Assembly (NCBI RefSeq): GCF_004803465.1 | Contig: NZ_SRSF01000006.1 | Coordinates: 62,001 to 126,000, forward strand | Direction of reading: 5' to 3' | DNA from: Neolewinella litorea | GTDB taxonomy: Bacteria > Bacteroidota > Bacteroidia > Chitinophagales > Saprospiraceae | Length of the DNA: 64,000 nt | In this document: positions 16,598 to 24,712 of the stretch, one piece after another | Position numbering within the stretch: position 1 is the stretch's first letter | Layout: each line of letters starts with the position of its first letter | The notes under the pieces: model-generated | What the model was told of the DNA's origin: nothing | Databases searched by the model: none | The model's input: only the letters and a program-made list of their open reading frames with translations | Made by a program: the position numbers and the translations under genes

Positions 16598-17287
16598 ATG
16601 TCAACCTACCTCATCGTCGGCGGCAGCTCGGGCATCGGCCGCGCCCTCGTCGACCAACTCCTCCAGCAGGGCCACACCGTCCACGTATGGGCGCGCGAAG
16701 CGCGCGACCTGCCCGCAGATGTCCACTTCACCTCCGTCGACGTGACCGCCGACACTGACCTGTCCGCCGCGGTGCCCGACCAGCTCCAGGGTCTCGTCTA
16801 CTGCCCCGGCAGCATCGACCTGCGGTCGTTCCGCAGCCTCAAGCCCGACGCCTTCCGCGGCGCGTTCGAGGTGAACGTAGTGGGCGCGGTGCGTTGCCTG
16901 CAAGCCGCTGAGCGGGCGCTCAAGCGCAGCGAGCGCCCCGCCTCCGTGGTGCTTTTCTCCACCGTAGCCGTACAGCGTGGCATGCCCTTCCACGCCGCCG
17001 TGGCCGCCGCCAAGGGTGGGGTGGAAGGACTCACCCGCAGCCTGGCCGCCGAATACGCCCCGAACATCCGGGTGAACGCCATCGCCCCATCCCTAACCGA
17101 CACGCCCCTGGCCGACCGGCTGCTGGCCACCGAAGACAAGCGGGCCTCCGCCGCCAAGCGCCACCCCCTCGACCGGGTAGGCAGCCCGGCCGAAGTGGCC
17201 GCCATGGCCGCCTTCCTGCTGGAACCGAAGGCGGCATTCGTCACCGGACAGGTGATCGGTATGGACGGCGGGCTGTCTGCCATCTAG
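16598..17287 (+). CDS. Short-chain dehydrogenase/reductase-like protein lacking the catalytic Tyr
   Basis: A 229-aa Rossmann-fold protein. GGSSGIGR (8-15) is the NAD(P) glycine motif and NVVG (around 93-96) the NNAG-like site; the C-terminal GQVIGMDGGLS is the usual SDR ending. The active-site YxxxK is not intact: the segment reads FHAAVAAAKGG, so Val replaces Tyr four residues before the Lys. The Ser of the triad appears kept in LFSTVAV. It could be a non-redox SDR, an enzyme using a different acid, or a binding protein. The substrate is unknown. It ends 4 bp inside the converging UDG-family gene. Confidence 0.85.
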   Translation: MSTYLIVGGSSGIGRALVDQLLQQGHTVHVWAREARDLPADVHFTSVDVTADTDLSAAVPDQLQGLVYCPGSIDLRSFRSLKPDAFRGAFEVNVVGAVRCLQAAERALKRSERPASVVLFSTVAVQRGMPFHAAVAAAKGGVEGLTRSLAAEYAPNIRVNAIAPSLTDTPLADRLLATEDKRASAAKRHPLDRVGSPAEVAAMAAFLLEPKAAFVTGQVIGMDGGLSAI

Positions 17288-17889
17288 GCACCCGCCCTGA
17301 TCGCGGCCACGCGCTCGCGCAGGTCGTGTACGTTGACCTCCTCGAACCAGGGGTTGCGTCGGAGGTAAATGCCGTTGCGCGGACTGGGGTGCGGAATTGG
17401 GAAGTACTCCGGGAGGTAGTCGGCGTAGTGGCGTACCGTTTCCGTGAGGTTCTTCCGGCGGCGATCCCCGAGGTAGTGCGCCTGGGCGTAGGCGCCGATC
17501 AGCAACTTGAGCTCCAGCTTCGGCATCAGGCGCAGGAGGGCATCCTGCCACAGCGGTGCGCACTCCGGGCGGGGCGGAAGGTCACCCCCCTTCCCCTTGC
17601 CGGGGTAGCAGAAGCCGATCGGAAGCACGGCGAAGGTGGTCGTATTGTAAAATTCCGCCTCCGATACGCCGAGCCAGTCGCGCAGTCGGCGGCCGCTGGC
17701 GTCATCGTAGGCTACGCTGGATTCGTGGGCCAGCCGGCCCGGGGCCTGACTGATGAGGGCTATCCGGGCTTCGGGGTGAATGCGGAAGATGGGATTTGGA
17801 CCCAGCGGCAGTACCGGCGCGCATACCGTACACGCCCGCGCCCGGTCGAGCAGGGGGTGGGGGTAGGTGGGCTGAAAGCGCTCGGCCAC
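17284..17889 (-). CDS. Uracil-DNA glycosylase family protein
   Basis: A 201-aa protein of the UDG superfamily. SQAPGRLAHES (47-57) is the water-activating/phosphate loop region and HPSPRN (167-172) the minor-groove loop; both are recognisable. LPLGPNPIF near 27-35 and FYPGKGKGGDLPP-like text are typical of a subgroup often annotated simply as UDG family. Whether it removes uracil is unproven, as this subgroup is poorly characterised. The start is GTG 17887-17889, only 5 bp after the stop of the DUF3078 gene, so the pair is one operon. Confidence 0.82.
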   Translation of the reverse strand: MAERFQPTYPHPLLDRARACTVCAPVLPLGPNPIFRIHPEARIALISQAPGRLAHESSVAYDDASGRRLRDWLGVSEAEFYNTTTFAVLPIGFCYPGKGKGGDLPPRPECAPLWQDALLRLMPKLELKLLIGAYAQAHYLGDRRRKNLTETVRHYADYLPEYFPIPHPSPRNGIYLRRNPWFEEVNVHDLRERVAAIRAGA

Positions 17890-17894
17890 GGCGG

Positions 17895-18908
17895 CTAGAA
17901 GGTACGGGCGTAGGTGATCAGGAGCTGCTCCGTGAAGCTGATCCGCTTGCCGAGCCCGGCGGTTCCGTTCGGGGCGGAGTAATCGGTGATGCGTACCCGG
18001 ATGTCGTCGTCGTAGAACAGGTTAGCGAAGAGGGTGAACTGCAGGTGCTCCGTCAAGGCGAAGGAAAAGCTGTTCTGCCAGTCCACGTCGACGTTTTGCG
18101 GGTTGCGCAGGTAGTTGGTGTAGAGCCCCAGCTTGGAGGTGAAGGTAATGCGGTCGTCTTCCAGGAAGCTGTCGGCGTAGCCCAGTTGGGCCAGGGCACC
18201 GATCTGCGCGTCGACCTGCTTGAATTCGGGGTAGATGCCTAGGTCGTTGGCCTCGCCGCTGACGGGGTTACCGTGTACCCCCCGGCTGGCGATGCTGTCG
18301 TTGGCCACGATGATAAACTTGGAGCTGACCGGCGAGAAGAAGATCGAGATATTCTCGTTGGGCTGGTAATCAATACCCACCGAAAGGGTGGCCGTGGCGG
18401 GGGCCAGGAATTTGGACAAGGGGCTGCGGCCGCTGTCGAGGAAGTCCGTGACGAAATTGCCGGAGTAGATGTCCGGAAACTGGTAGGTGGGAAAGAACTG
18501 GCTCAGGAAGGTACCGTTAACGGAATAAAAAAGCTTGCCGTCTTCCTTGATGCGGTAGCCATACTTGCTGCCGAGGCGGAGTTCGTCGACCGTCTTTTGG
18601 AAGGGGATGCGGCTGCTCAGTCCCTGCGAAATGACGCCCGCGCCCAGTCGCTGCAGCCCGAACTGCCAGAGCAGGGTGTTGTCCCAGTCGAGCCGGCCCA
18701 TGCGGTACTTAGCGAAGCTGTTCACGGCGCTGCCGAATCCGAGGCGGTTCTGACCGGCCCCCTGCTTGGGGTTGATCTGCAGGAGCTGGGTGATGTCCAG
18801 TCCGATGCCCGCGCCGATGCGCCAGCCGTCCGGTATGGGTTCTTTCTCCTGGGCGGCGAGGGCGCAGGTGCAAAACAGGAACAGGAGCAGCAGTAGGGGT
18901 GGCTTCAT
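17895..18908 (-). CDS. DUF3078 family outer-membrane protein
   Basis: A 337-aa protein with a signal peptide (1-18). The mature part begins with DGWRIGAGIGLDITQLLQIN and contains repeated amphipathic strands with aromatic ends, as in DUF3078 proteins that probably form a small outer-membrane beta barrel in Bacteroidota. It ends in the aromatic residue expected for a barrel (RTF). Function is unknown. It is the first gene of a two-gene operon with the UDG-family protein. Confidence 0.85.
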   Translation of the reverse strand: MKPPLLLLLFLFCTCALAAQEKEPIPDGWRIGAGIGLDITQLLQINPKQGAGQNRLGFGSAVNSFAKYRMGRLDWDNTLLWQFGLQRLGAGVISQGLSSRIPFQKTVDELRLGSKYGYRIKEDGKLFYSVNGTFLSQFFPTYQFPDIYSGNFVTDFLDSGRSPLSKFLAPATATLSVGIDYQPNENISIFFSPVSSKFIIVANDSIASRGVHGNPVSGEANDLGIYPEFKQVDAQIGALAQLGYADSFLEDDRITFTSKLGLYTNYLRNPQNVDVDWQNSFSFALTEHLQFTLFANLFYDDDIRVRITDYSAPNGTAGLGKRISFTEQLLITYARTF

Positions 18909-18988
18909 GGTAGCGTTACTTGGGGGCCGTCCGCGACGGCAGGTTCCCGAACGGTCAGCGCTGCAATGATAAGGATTCCCCGACCGGC

Positions 18989-19840
18989 CTACGGGTTTTG
19001 GTGGGGCGGCAGCCGGGGGCCCCCTACCTCGCGGCGGCTGTGCATCTCGAAGCCTTCCGTGCTGAGTTTACTGAAGGGGATAGTGTACTCCGATTCCTCG
19101 GTACGCAGTGTGATGCTGACGTTGTTGAGCTGAATTACCTCACCGCGTTTGCCGTCAATGCTCACCTCGTCGCCAACGCGTAGTTGGTTGCGATTGTAGA
19201 AGCTGGCCAGGATGTTGCTCATGATGTGCCGCGAAGCCATGCCGTACCCGATGGCAAAGGCACCCGCGATCCCCGCCAGAATGATGCTGATGTTGGTCTC
19301 CATGAACTCCGTCTGCAGCTGCGCCTGCCGCAGTGCGATCAGAATGATGTTGAGCAGGATGAAGTAGAAGACGGCGTTGCCGATGAGGTTGTCGGAGGGG
19401 ATGGCCAGGGAACGACAGGCGGAGACCACCATGCGCTTCACGAAGTCGGCAAGGAATATGCCGCCGATCAGGATGAGGAAGGCGACGATGGCGTTGGGCA
19501 GGTAGGCCACCAGATTAGCCATGAGGGCCGACAGCATATCCATGCCCAGGGCGTGCACGGCCGCCATCGTGAAGACGATCAGGATGAAGTAGTACACGAA
19601 AGCCGCCAGGATGCGGCTGGGCGCCACGCGCACCGTGAAGTGGCGGAAAAAATCGATGGTCATGAGCCGGTCGGTAAGCCGGTCCAGACCCGTAGCCGAT
19701 ACCAGGCGCCGCACCAGTTGGTAGAGGACCTTGGCCAGGATATAACCGACCAGAAAGATGAAGGCTGCCTTGAGCAGGGTGGGAATAAGGGCAAGCAATT
19801 CGTAGGCCTGGAGGCGCAAGACGTTAAGGGCTGAATTCAT
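18989..19840 (-). CDS. Small-conductance mechanosensitive channel family protein
   Basis: A ~283-aa inner-membrane protein (286 aa if a GTG three codons upstream, at 19849, is used). The first ~185 residues hold about five hydrophobic helices of the conserved TM-helix repeat kind (FLVGYILAKVLYQLVRRL and relatives). The MscS pore-like helix (GIAGAFAIGYGMASRHIMSN) is followed by a short beta domain (RVGDEVSIDGKRGEV). It ends early, without the full cytoplasmic cage of E. coli MscS. It is last in a minus-strand operon after the ECF sigma and 92-aa genes. Confidence 0.87.
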   Translation of the reverse strand: MNSALNVLRLQAYELLALIPTLLKAAFIFLVGYILAKVLYQLVRRLVSATGLDRLTDRLMTIDFFRHFTVRVAPSRILAAFVYYFILIVFTMAAVHALGMDMLSALMANLVAYLPNAIVAFLILIGGIFLADFVKRMVVSACRSLAIPSDNLIGNAVFYFILLNIILIALRQAQLQTEFMETNISIILAGIAGAFAIGYGMASRHIMSNILASFYNRNQLRVGDEVSIDGKRGEVIQLNNVSITLRTEESEYTIPFSKLSTEGFEMHSRREVGGPRLPPHQNP

Positions 19841-19849
19841 AATACTCAC

Positions 19850-20128
19850 TTAGCGGACGATCTCCTGCGGGGGGCGCGCGGGGGGCTCCCCGAACGGATC
19901 GTCGTCTTCCGATTCCGAAAAGGTACGGTAGGATTCCTCAGCTTGCATGGAGTGGCCGCCGCTGAGCACGCTCACGGTATCGGCCATGACGGGTCCGAAG
20001 AGCTCCACGATGCTGGCGATGAACTCGGCCGTGCGCAATTCCCGTTCCACGCGTTTGCGTATTCCCGTGCGCCGCTCGCCCGTGAAGGCGGCCAGGTCCT
20101 GATCCCGGAGTGCAAGAAAGCTGTTCAT
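19850..20128 (-). CDS. Unassigned 92-aa protein coupled to an ECF sigma gene
   Basis: A small soluble protein with no family I recognise. The first ~65 residues are helical and mixed-charge (ERRTGIRKRVERELRTAEF), the tail is acidic and Pro-rich (SEDDDPFGEPPARPP). It has no TM helix or HTH. It starts 4 bp after the ECF sigma stop and its TAA lies next to the channel gene, so the three are one operon. A role in modulating the sigma factor is possible from position only. Confidence 0.75.
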   Translation of the reverse strand: MNSFLALRDQDLAAFTGERRTGIRKRVERELRTAEFIASIVELFGPVMADTVSVLSGGHSMQAEESYRTFSESEDDDPFGEPPARPPQEIVR

Positions 20129-20132
20129 GGCG

Positions 20133-20723
20133 TTAGGCTACGGAGGTGAATTGTTTGTCGTGGATGCGTTTTGCTTTTTCCTTGATGCGCTTGAGCTGCA
20201 TCTTTACGGCGGATTCATTTTTACCGAGCAGCTCGGCGATGGCGCGGATCTTTACCCCGTCCTTATATTTCATCAGCAACAGGGTGCGCTCCGCCTCCGT
20301 GAGTTGGCCGAGTACGTAGCGCAGTTCATTGACCTGCATGCTCATCAGTGCCTCGTCGGGAACTTCCTCGGCGGTATCCGGTGGATTTTCCATCTCGGTG
20401 GCGAAGAGTTCGCGGCTGCGCTTGCTTTTGCGGATCTTGTCGATGCACAGGTTGTAGGTGATCGAATAGATCCAGGTGGAAAACTTGGCCTCCCCCTCGA
20501 ACTGGCCGAGACTCAGAAAAATCTTGGTAAAGATTTCCTGGGTGGCATCCTCCGCTTCGCTGGGTTTATGCAGCATGGTCATCGCCTTGCTGTACACCTT
20601 GCCGGCGTAGCGATCGTAAAGTATCTGGAAGCAGGTAGCGTGCTGGTGAGCCCGGTAGGCCCGCACGATATCCATGTCTTCCATCGTCGTATCGCATCCG
20701 TAGCTGGGTGCTCCGCTGGGCAT
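20133..20723 (-). CDS. ECF-type RNA polymerase sigma factor
   Basis: A 196-aa sigma-70 family protein. Region 2 is clear: DATQEIFTKIF with FSTWIYSITYNLCIDKIRK (about residues 58-100). Region 4 with the recognition HTH spans about 138-188 (LTEAERTLLLMKYKDG, then IAELLGKNESAVKMQLKR). The start may be the first Met or Met14. No FecR-type anti-sigma follows; the neighbours are a 92-aa protein and an MscS channel. A TAGTTTG box lies just upstream of the first ATG on the minus strand. Confidence 0.92.
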   Translation of the reverse strand: MPSGAPSYGCDTTMEDMDIVRAYRAHQHATCFQILYDRYAGKVYSKAMTMLHKPSEAEDATQEIFTKIFLSLGQFEGEAKFSTWIYSITYNLCIDKIRKSKRSRELFATEMENPPDTAEEVPDEALMSMQVNELRYVLGQLTEAERTLLLMKYKDGVKIRAIAELLGKNESAVKMQLKRIKEKAKRIHDKQFTSVA

Positions 20724-20825
20724 TGAGTGGCAAACTACAGGACAACCGTTCTTTTGCGGTTGCCCTAGGTGAGACGGTAAATTACTGTAAGCGTCACAAA
20801 CGGAGAAAAATTGCCGGGCGCGCGG

Positions 20826-21713
20826 CTATTCCTCCACCCGGCGGGTGGCCGTACTCACGGCGGCGATGTTGAAAAGACCCAGCACGGGCCCCTCCGTTTC
20901 GAGGTTGAAGACGTTGCCGGGGGCATTGGCTACCGGGATCTGGAAGATGCCGTTGCTGCCGTTCTGCAGCTGATCGCGCGCCACGCCCAGAAAGAAGTAG
21001 GCGGCCTGCGACACCGACCACAGTTCCACCCGCAGCTCGTCGCCCGGCTGCAGGGGGAGGAAGGCTCCGGAGTCGTCGCGCGGATTGATGCTCTGCCGGA
21101 TAGGCGAGATAAAGACGAGCCCGTCCGTACGGCTGCCCGCGTCGAAGGTGCCGTCGTAGATGAGGTTCAGTTCGAAGGGCCGCAGGAGCAGGGTGTCGTT
21201 GTAGTAGGTGCGGGTGAGGTAGACGTCGCCCGTGCCCGGAAAGTCCCGCGCGTACAATTCAGCGTAGAGGCCCGCTTCCTGGCCGAGCTGCTCTTCCTGA
21301 AAGTTGACCACGAGCGAATCGATGTCCGGCACGCGCTTGATGGTCGCCTGGGACCCGTAGGATTCGGTGCCGCGCTGGATGCCGAGCACGAACTCGGCGT
21401 CTACCGCACCCAGGCTGTCCCCGGGGCTGGGCGTCCAGAGGTACCGCCCGGAATCCTGGTGTACGAAGTTGAAGCAGCGGTTGTCGGGCGCGGTGCGGCA
21501 CACGATCACCTCGGCGTCGGTGACCCCGGTGGGCCGGCGGTTATCGTAGTAGTCCTGGCTCAGCGACAGTCGGATCTCCTGGGGGGCGGACTGGTTGGTG
21601 AGCCAGGCATCCACCACGATTTCCGGGGTTTGGAAGTCAGTTTCCAGCTCGATCACGTCGGTACAGCCGAAGCAGAACATTGCCAGTAGCAGGAGGGTGG
21701 CCGGGCGCATCAT
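20826..21713 (-). CDS. DUF4249 family lipoprotein (second copy)
   Basis: A 295-aa lipoprotein with lipobox CFGC (14-17) and the DUF4249-type opening DVIELETDFQTPEIVVDAWL. The body is beta-rich. It overlaps the upstream TonB receptor by 4 bp (ATGA), the same coupling as at 10583, so the two receptor/DUF4249 units are organised alike though on opposite strands. It probably acts with that receptor at the cell surface. Confidence 0.88.
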   Translation of the reverse strand: MMRPATLLLLAMFCFGCTDVIELETDFQTPEIVVDAWLTNQSAPQEIRLSLSQDYYDNRRPTGVTDAEVIVCRTAPDNRCFNFVHQDSGRYLWTPSPGDSLGAVDAEFVLGIQRGTESYGSQATIKRVPDIDSLVVNFQEEQLGQEAGLYAELYARDFPGTGDVYLTRTYYNDTLLLRPFELNLIYDGTFDAGSRTDGLVFISPIRQSINPRDDSGAFLPLQPGDELRVELWSVSQAAYFFLGVARDQLQNGSNGIFQIPVANAPGNVFNLETEGPVLGLFNIAAVSTATRRVEE

Positions 21714-24088
21714 TGGAAGGTGAAGTTGTAGGATACGGAAGGGATGATGCTGCCGACCACGGAGAGCTTGATGGCCTCGGTGTCAACGGCACCGCCAGCG
21801 GGGGCGCGCCCGTCGACCTGGTTGCCGTACACGGTGAAGGGGTTGCGGCGGGCGTAGGCGTTGTAGACGCCGAAGATCCACTGCCCCCGCCACCGGCGGT
21901 CACTCTTGTCCTTCGACGGGTCGAGCGTCAGGCTGAAGTCGAGTCGGTGGTAATCCGGGATGCGGAAGTTGTTGCGCAGGCTGCCGCTGTTGTGCGGGAT
22001 GAAGTACCCGAGCTGGTAGTAACCGCTGTTGGCCAGGGTGGTGGGGGTACCCGTGTTGTAGACGAAGTTGGAGCTCAGGGTAACCCGGTCGCTCAGCTCG
22101 TAGAAGGCGCTCAGGTTAAGGTTGTGCGTCTGGTCGAAGCGGTTGGGGTACCACTCATCGTTGTTGATGCCCTTCACGAGGCGCTCGGTGCGCGCCAGGG
22201 TGTAGCTGAGCCAGCCGGAGAGCCGTCCTTCCGTCCGCTTGAGCTGGAACTCCAATCCGTAGGCCCGCCCCCGGCCGGTGAGCACCTGCCCCTCCACGAG
22301 CTCGTTGAGGATGAGATCGGCCCCGTCGATGTAATCGATGAGGTCGTAAAGTTTCTTGTAGTAGGTCTCCAGGCTGAGCTCATAGCGATTCTCGGAGATG
22401 TTGCGGAAGTACCCCACGGCGTACTGGTCGGCGCGCTGGGGATCGATGTTGTTCGTGCTGGGCGTCCAGATGTCGAGGGGGATGGAGGCGGTGGTGTTGC
22501 TCAGCAGGTGGATGTACTGTACCGTGCGCTGGTAGCTGGCCTTCACCGAGCTGGTGGCGTCCAGCGAGTACTGCACCGCGGCGCGCGGCTCCAGGTAGGT
22601 CCAGTCCTTGATGATCTCGTTGCGTTCCGCCCGCCCGATCCCGGTGAGGGGGCGGGGGAGGCCCCGGCGCGGGGGTTCGCCGAAGGCATAGACGTTGCGG
22701 TCCCCGAGGTAGGCGAAGTGGCTCAGGCGCAGCCCGTAGTTCAGTTTGAGGCGGTCGAAGAGGTTGAGCTCGTTCTCGACGTAGGCGCTCGACTCCAGAG
22801 CCAGCTGCCGGCTCAGGCTGATGTCGATCTCCTCGCCCGCACTGACGGCCAGCGCGTTGGCGGGCTCGAAACGGTAGTGGATGGCCTGCCCGCCGAAGCG
22901 GAGTACGTTGTCGGGCATCAGGTAATAGGTGAATTCCGGTTTCAGGCTCAGGTTAACGATGCTCGCGTCCCAGTTGAAGGCGTCCCGTTCGGGCTCGTCG
23001 CCCAAGATGATGGCGTAGTCGTAGTCGCTGTAATAGAGCGTCAGGTTGGAGAATACCTTGTCCGAAAACAGGTGGTTCCACCGCAGGGTCCCCGTCACGT
23101 TGCCCCAGCTGAAACCCTGGTCGCCGCCCGGACTGAAGATGTCCCGCCCGCGGTAGCCCGAGAGGAATACCTGGTCCTTGTCGCTGAAGCGGTAGTTGGT
23201 TTTCAGGGTAAGGTCGTAGAAATTCAGGCGGGTGTCGGCCAGGTCGTCGTTGAGGAAGGGCGCGGCCAGTACGTCGATGTAACTGCGGCGTCCGGCCAAC
23301 AGGAAGGAAGATTTGTCCTTCACCAGCGGGGCCTCCACGCTCAGTCGGCTGAAGATGGTGCCGATGCCGCCCTGCACCTCCAGTTGCTGGTTGTTGCCCT
23401 CCTTCATGCGCACGTCGAGGATCGACGACAGCCGGCCGCCGTAGCGCGCCGGAATGCCGCCCTTGTACAGCTTTACACCCTTGACCGCGTCGGGGTTGAA
23501 TACCGAAAAGAAGCCGAAAAGGTGGCTGCTGTTGAAGACCGGTGCCTCGTCCAGAATCACCAGGTTTTGGTCGATGCTGCCGCCGCGTACGTTGAAGCCG
23601 GCCGCCCCCTCACCCACGCTGGTCACGCCGGGCAGCAACTGGATGCTGCGCAGCACGTCGACCTCACCCAGCAGACTGGGCAGTTTTTCGATGGTGCCCA
23701 TGTCGAGGCGCTCGACGCTCATTTGTACCGTGCTGATGTTCTCGTCTTCCTCGGTGGCCGTCACGATCACTTCCTCCAGTACGCTTCCCGCCTCCCCGAG
23801 GGCAAAGTCGCGCATCGTGTTACCCAGGAGGTCAAGGGTGACCCGCTGGTCTGCGAAGCCAAGGTAGGTGACCACCAGGGTGTAGGTGCCCGGGGCCACG
23901 GTGAGGGAGTAGAATCCGTAATCGTTGGTCACCGTACCCTTCCCCGTCCCCTCCAGGTAAACGGTGGCACCGATCAGGCTCTCCCCGTTGGCGGCGTCGC
24001 GTACGTAGCCCCGCACGGTTACGTTGTCCTGGGCCTTGAGGGGGAGTAGCGTTGCGAGCGTCAGAATGGCGGTGAGCAGGTACTTCAT
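21710..24088 (-). CDS. TonB-dependent receptor with carboxypeptidase-regulatory-like domain
   Basis: A 792-aa outer-membrane receptor. Signal peptide 1-19, then a carboxypeptidase-regulatory-like domain (about 23-100, opening VRGYVRDAANGESLIGATVY). The plug contains GAAGFNVRGGSIDQNLVILD, close to the motif in the first receptor (7884), so the two are paralogues, but this one lacks the STN-like module. The remaining ~560 residues form the barrel. The substrate is unknown. It is transcribed with the DUF4249 gene. Confidence 0.94.
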   Translation of the reverse strand: MKYLLTAILTLATLLPLKAQDNVTVRGYVRDAANGESLIGATVYLEGTGKGTVTNDYGFYSLTVAPGTYTLVVTYLGFADQRVTLDLLGNTMRDFALGEAGSVLEEVIVTATEEDENISTVQMSVERLDMGTIEKLPSLLGEVDVLRSIQLLPGVTSVGEGAAGFNVRGGSIDQNLVILDEAPVFNSSHLFGFFSVFNPDAVKGVKLYKGGIPARYGGRLSSILDVRMKEGNNQQLEVQGGIGTIFSRLSVEAPLVKDKSSFLLAGRRSYIDVLAAPFLNDDLADTRLNFYDLTLKTNYRFSDKDQVFLSGYRGRDIFSPGGDQGFSWGNVTGTLRWNHLFSDKVFSNLTLYYSDYDYAIILGDEPERDAFNWDASIVNLSLKPEFTYYLMPDNVLRFGGQAIHYRFEPANALAVSAGEEIDISLSRQLALESSAYVENELNLFDRLKLNYGLRLSHFAYLGDRNVYAFGEPPRRGLPRPLTGIGRAERNEIIKDWTYLEPRAAVQYSLDATSSVKASYQRTVQYIHLLSNTTASIPLDIWTPSTNNIDPQRADQYAVGYFRNISENRYELSLETYYKKLYDLIDYIDGADLILNELVEGQVLTGRGRAYGLEFQLKRTEGRLSGWLSYTLARTERLVKGINNDEWYPNRFDQTHNLNLSAFYELSDRVTLSSNFVYNTGTPTTLANSGYYQLGYFIPHNSGSLRNNFRIPDYHRLDFSLTLDPSKDKSDRRWRGQWIFGVYNAYARRNPFTVYGNQVDGRAPAGGAVDTEAIKLSVVGSIIPSVSYNFTFQ

Positions 24089-24178
24089 AGCTGCAGGCTA
24101 AACGACGAATAGTGCGAAGGGTTACGCCCCGACGCACTATTCTGATCAACGGCCGTCGCCTTTCGACGGATCGGTGAC

Positions 24179-24553
24179 TTATTTCGGCTGATCGCTCGTG
24201 TCCGCCTCCCCCACGCGCCGGAAGTGGCCCGCTTCGGTAATGGTCTTTTCCTGTCCGGTATCGGGGTCGGGGTAGCTGCGCTCGTGTACTTCCACGCTGA
24301 GTTGCCGGCCGACGAGTTTCTCGGTATCCAGGGTTTCGCCTTCGAGGTCTACGGCCCGCATCAGCTCGGCCAGAATGGGTTGGCTGGGCTCGCTGTCGTA
24401 GAAGCGCTGCTCCACGAATCCCTCGTCGGTCTCCATACGGGCGGCGAAGAAGGGAATACCCTTGTACTCACTTTTTCCCTCGGAAATTTCGGTGATGGTC
24501 ACTACGTGGCGGCCGTTCTGTAGCCGCGGTTTTTCTTTTACTTCAACTTTCAT
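24179..24553 (-). CDS. Unassigned 124-aa protein, weakly DUF669-like
   Basis: A soluble protein with basic N-terminus (MKVEVKEKPRL) and an OB-like pattern of short strands. The layout resembles DUF669 proteins, which are single-strand-binding-like and often phage-derived, but the match is by eye and weak. No other phage genes are nearby. It stands alone between the TonB receptor and the divergent rhamnosidase gene. Confidence 0.7.
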   Translation of the reverse strand: MKVEVKEKPRLQNGRHVVTITEISEGKSEYKGIPFFAARMETDEGFVEQRFYDSEPSQPILAELMRAVDLEGETLDTEKLVGRQLSVEVHERSYPDPDTGQEKTITEAGHFRRVGEADTSDQPK

Positions 24554-24712
24554 GGTGGTCGATTTCCCTTTAAATGCGTATTTAAAACAATTTGTTCGTT
24601 ATTTTCGCGATTGTTTTTCCGCGGAGTCATCGGCCGTTCGGGATACCCGGACACCACCCGATACCCATTGGTCGGGGATGCCGTATCATTCACGGTTCAT
24701 TCTTCCTTCCCC

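Noticed and set aside
20133-24088. FecI/FecR-type cell-surface signalling through the second TonB receptor
   Set aside because: No FecR-like anti-sigma is present, the receptor lacks an STN-like domain, and the sigma gene lies downstream of the receptor with a different partner.
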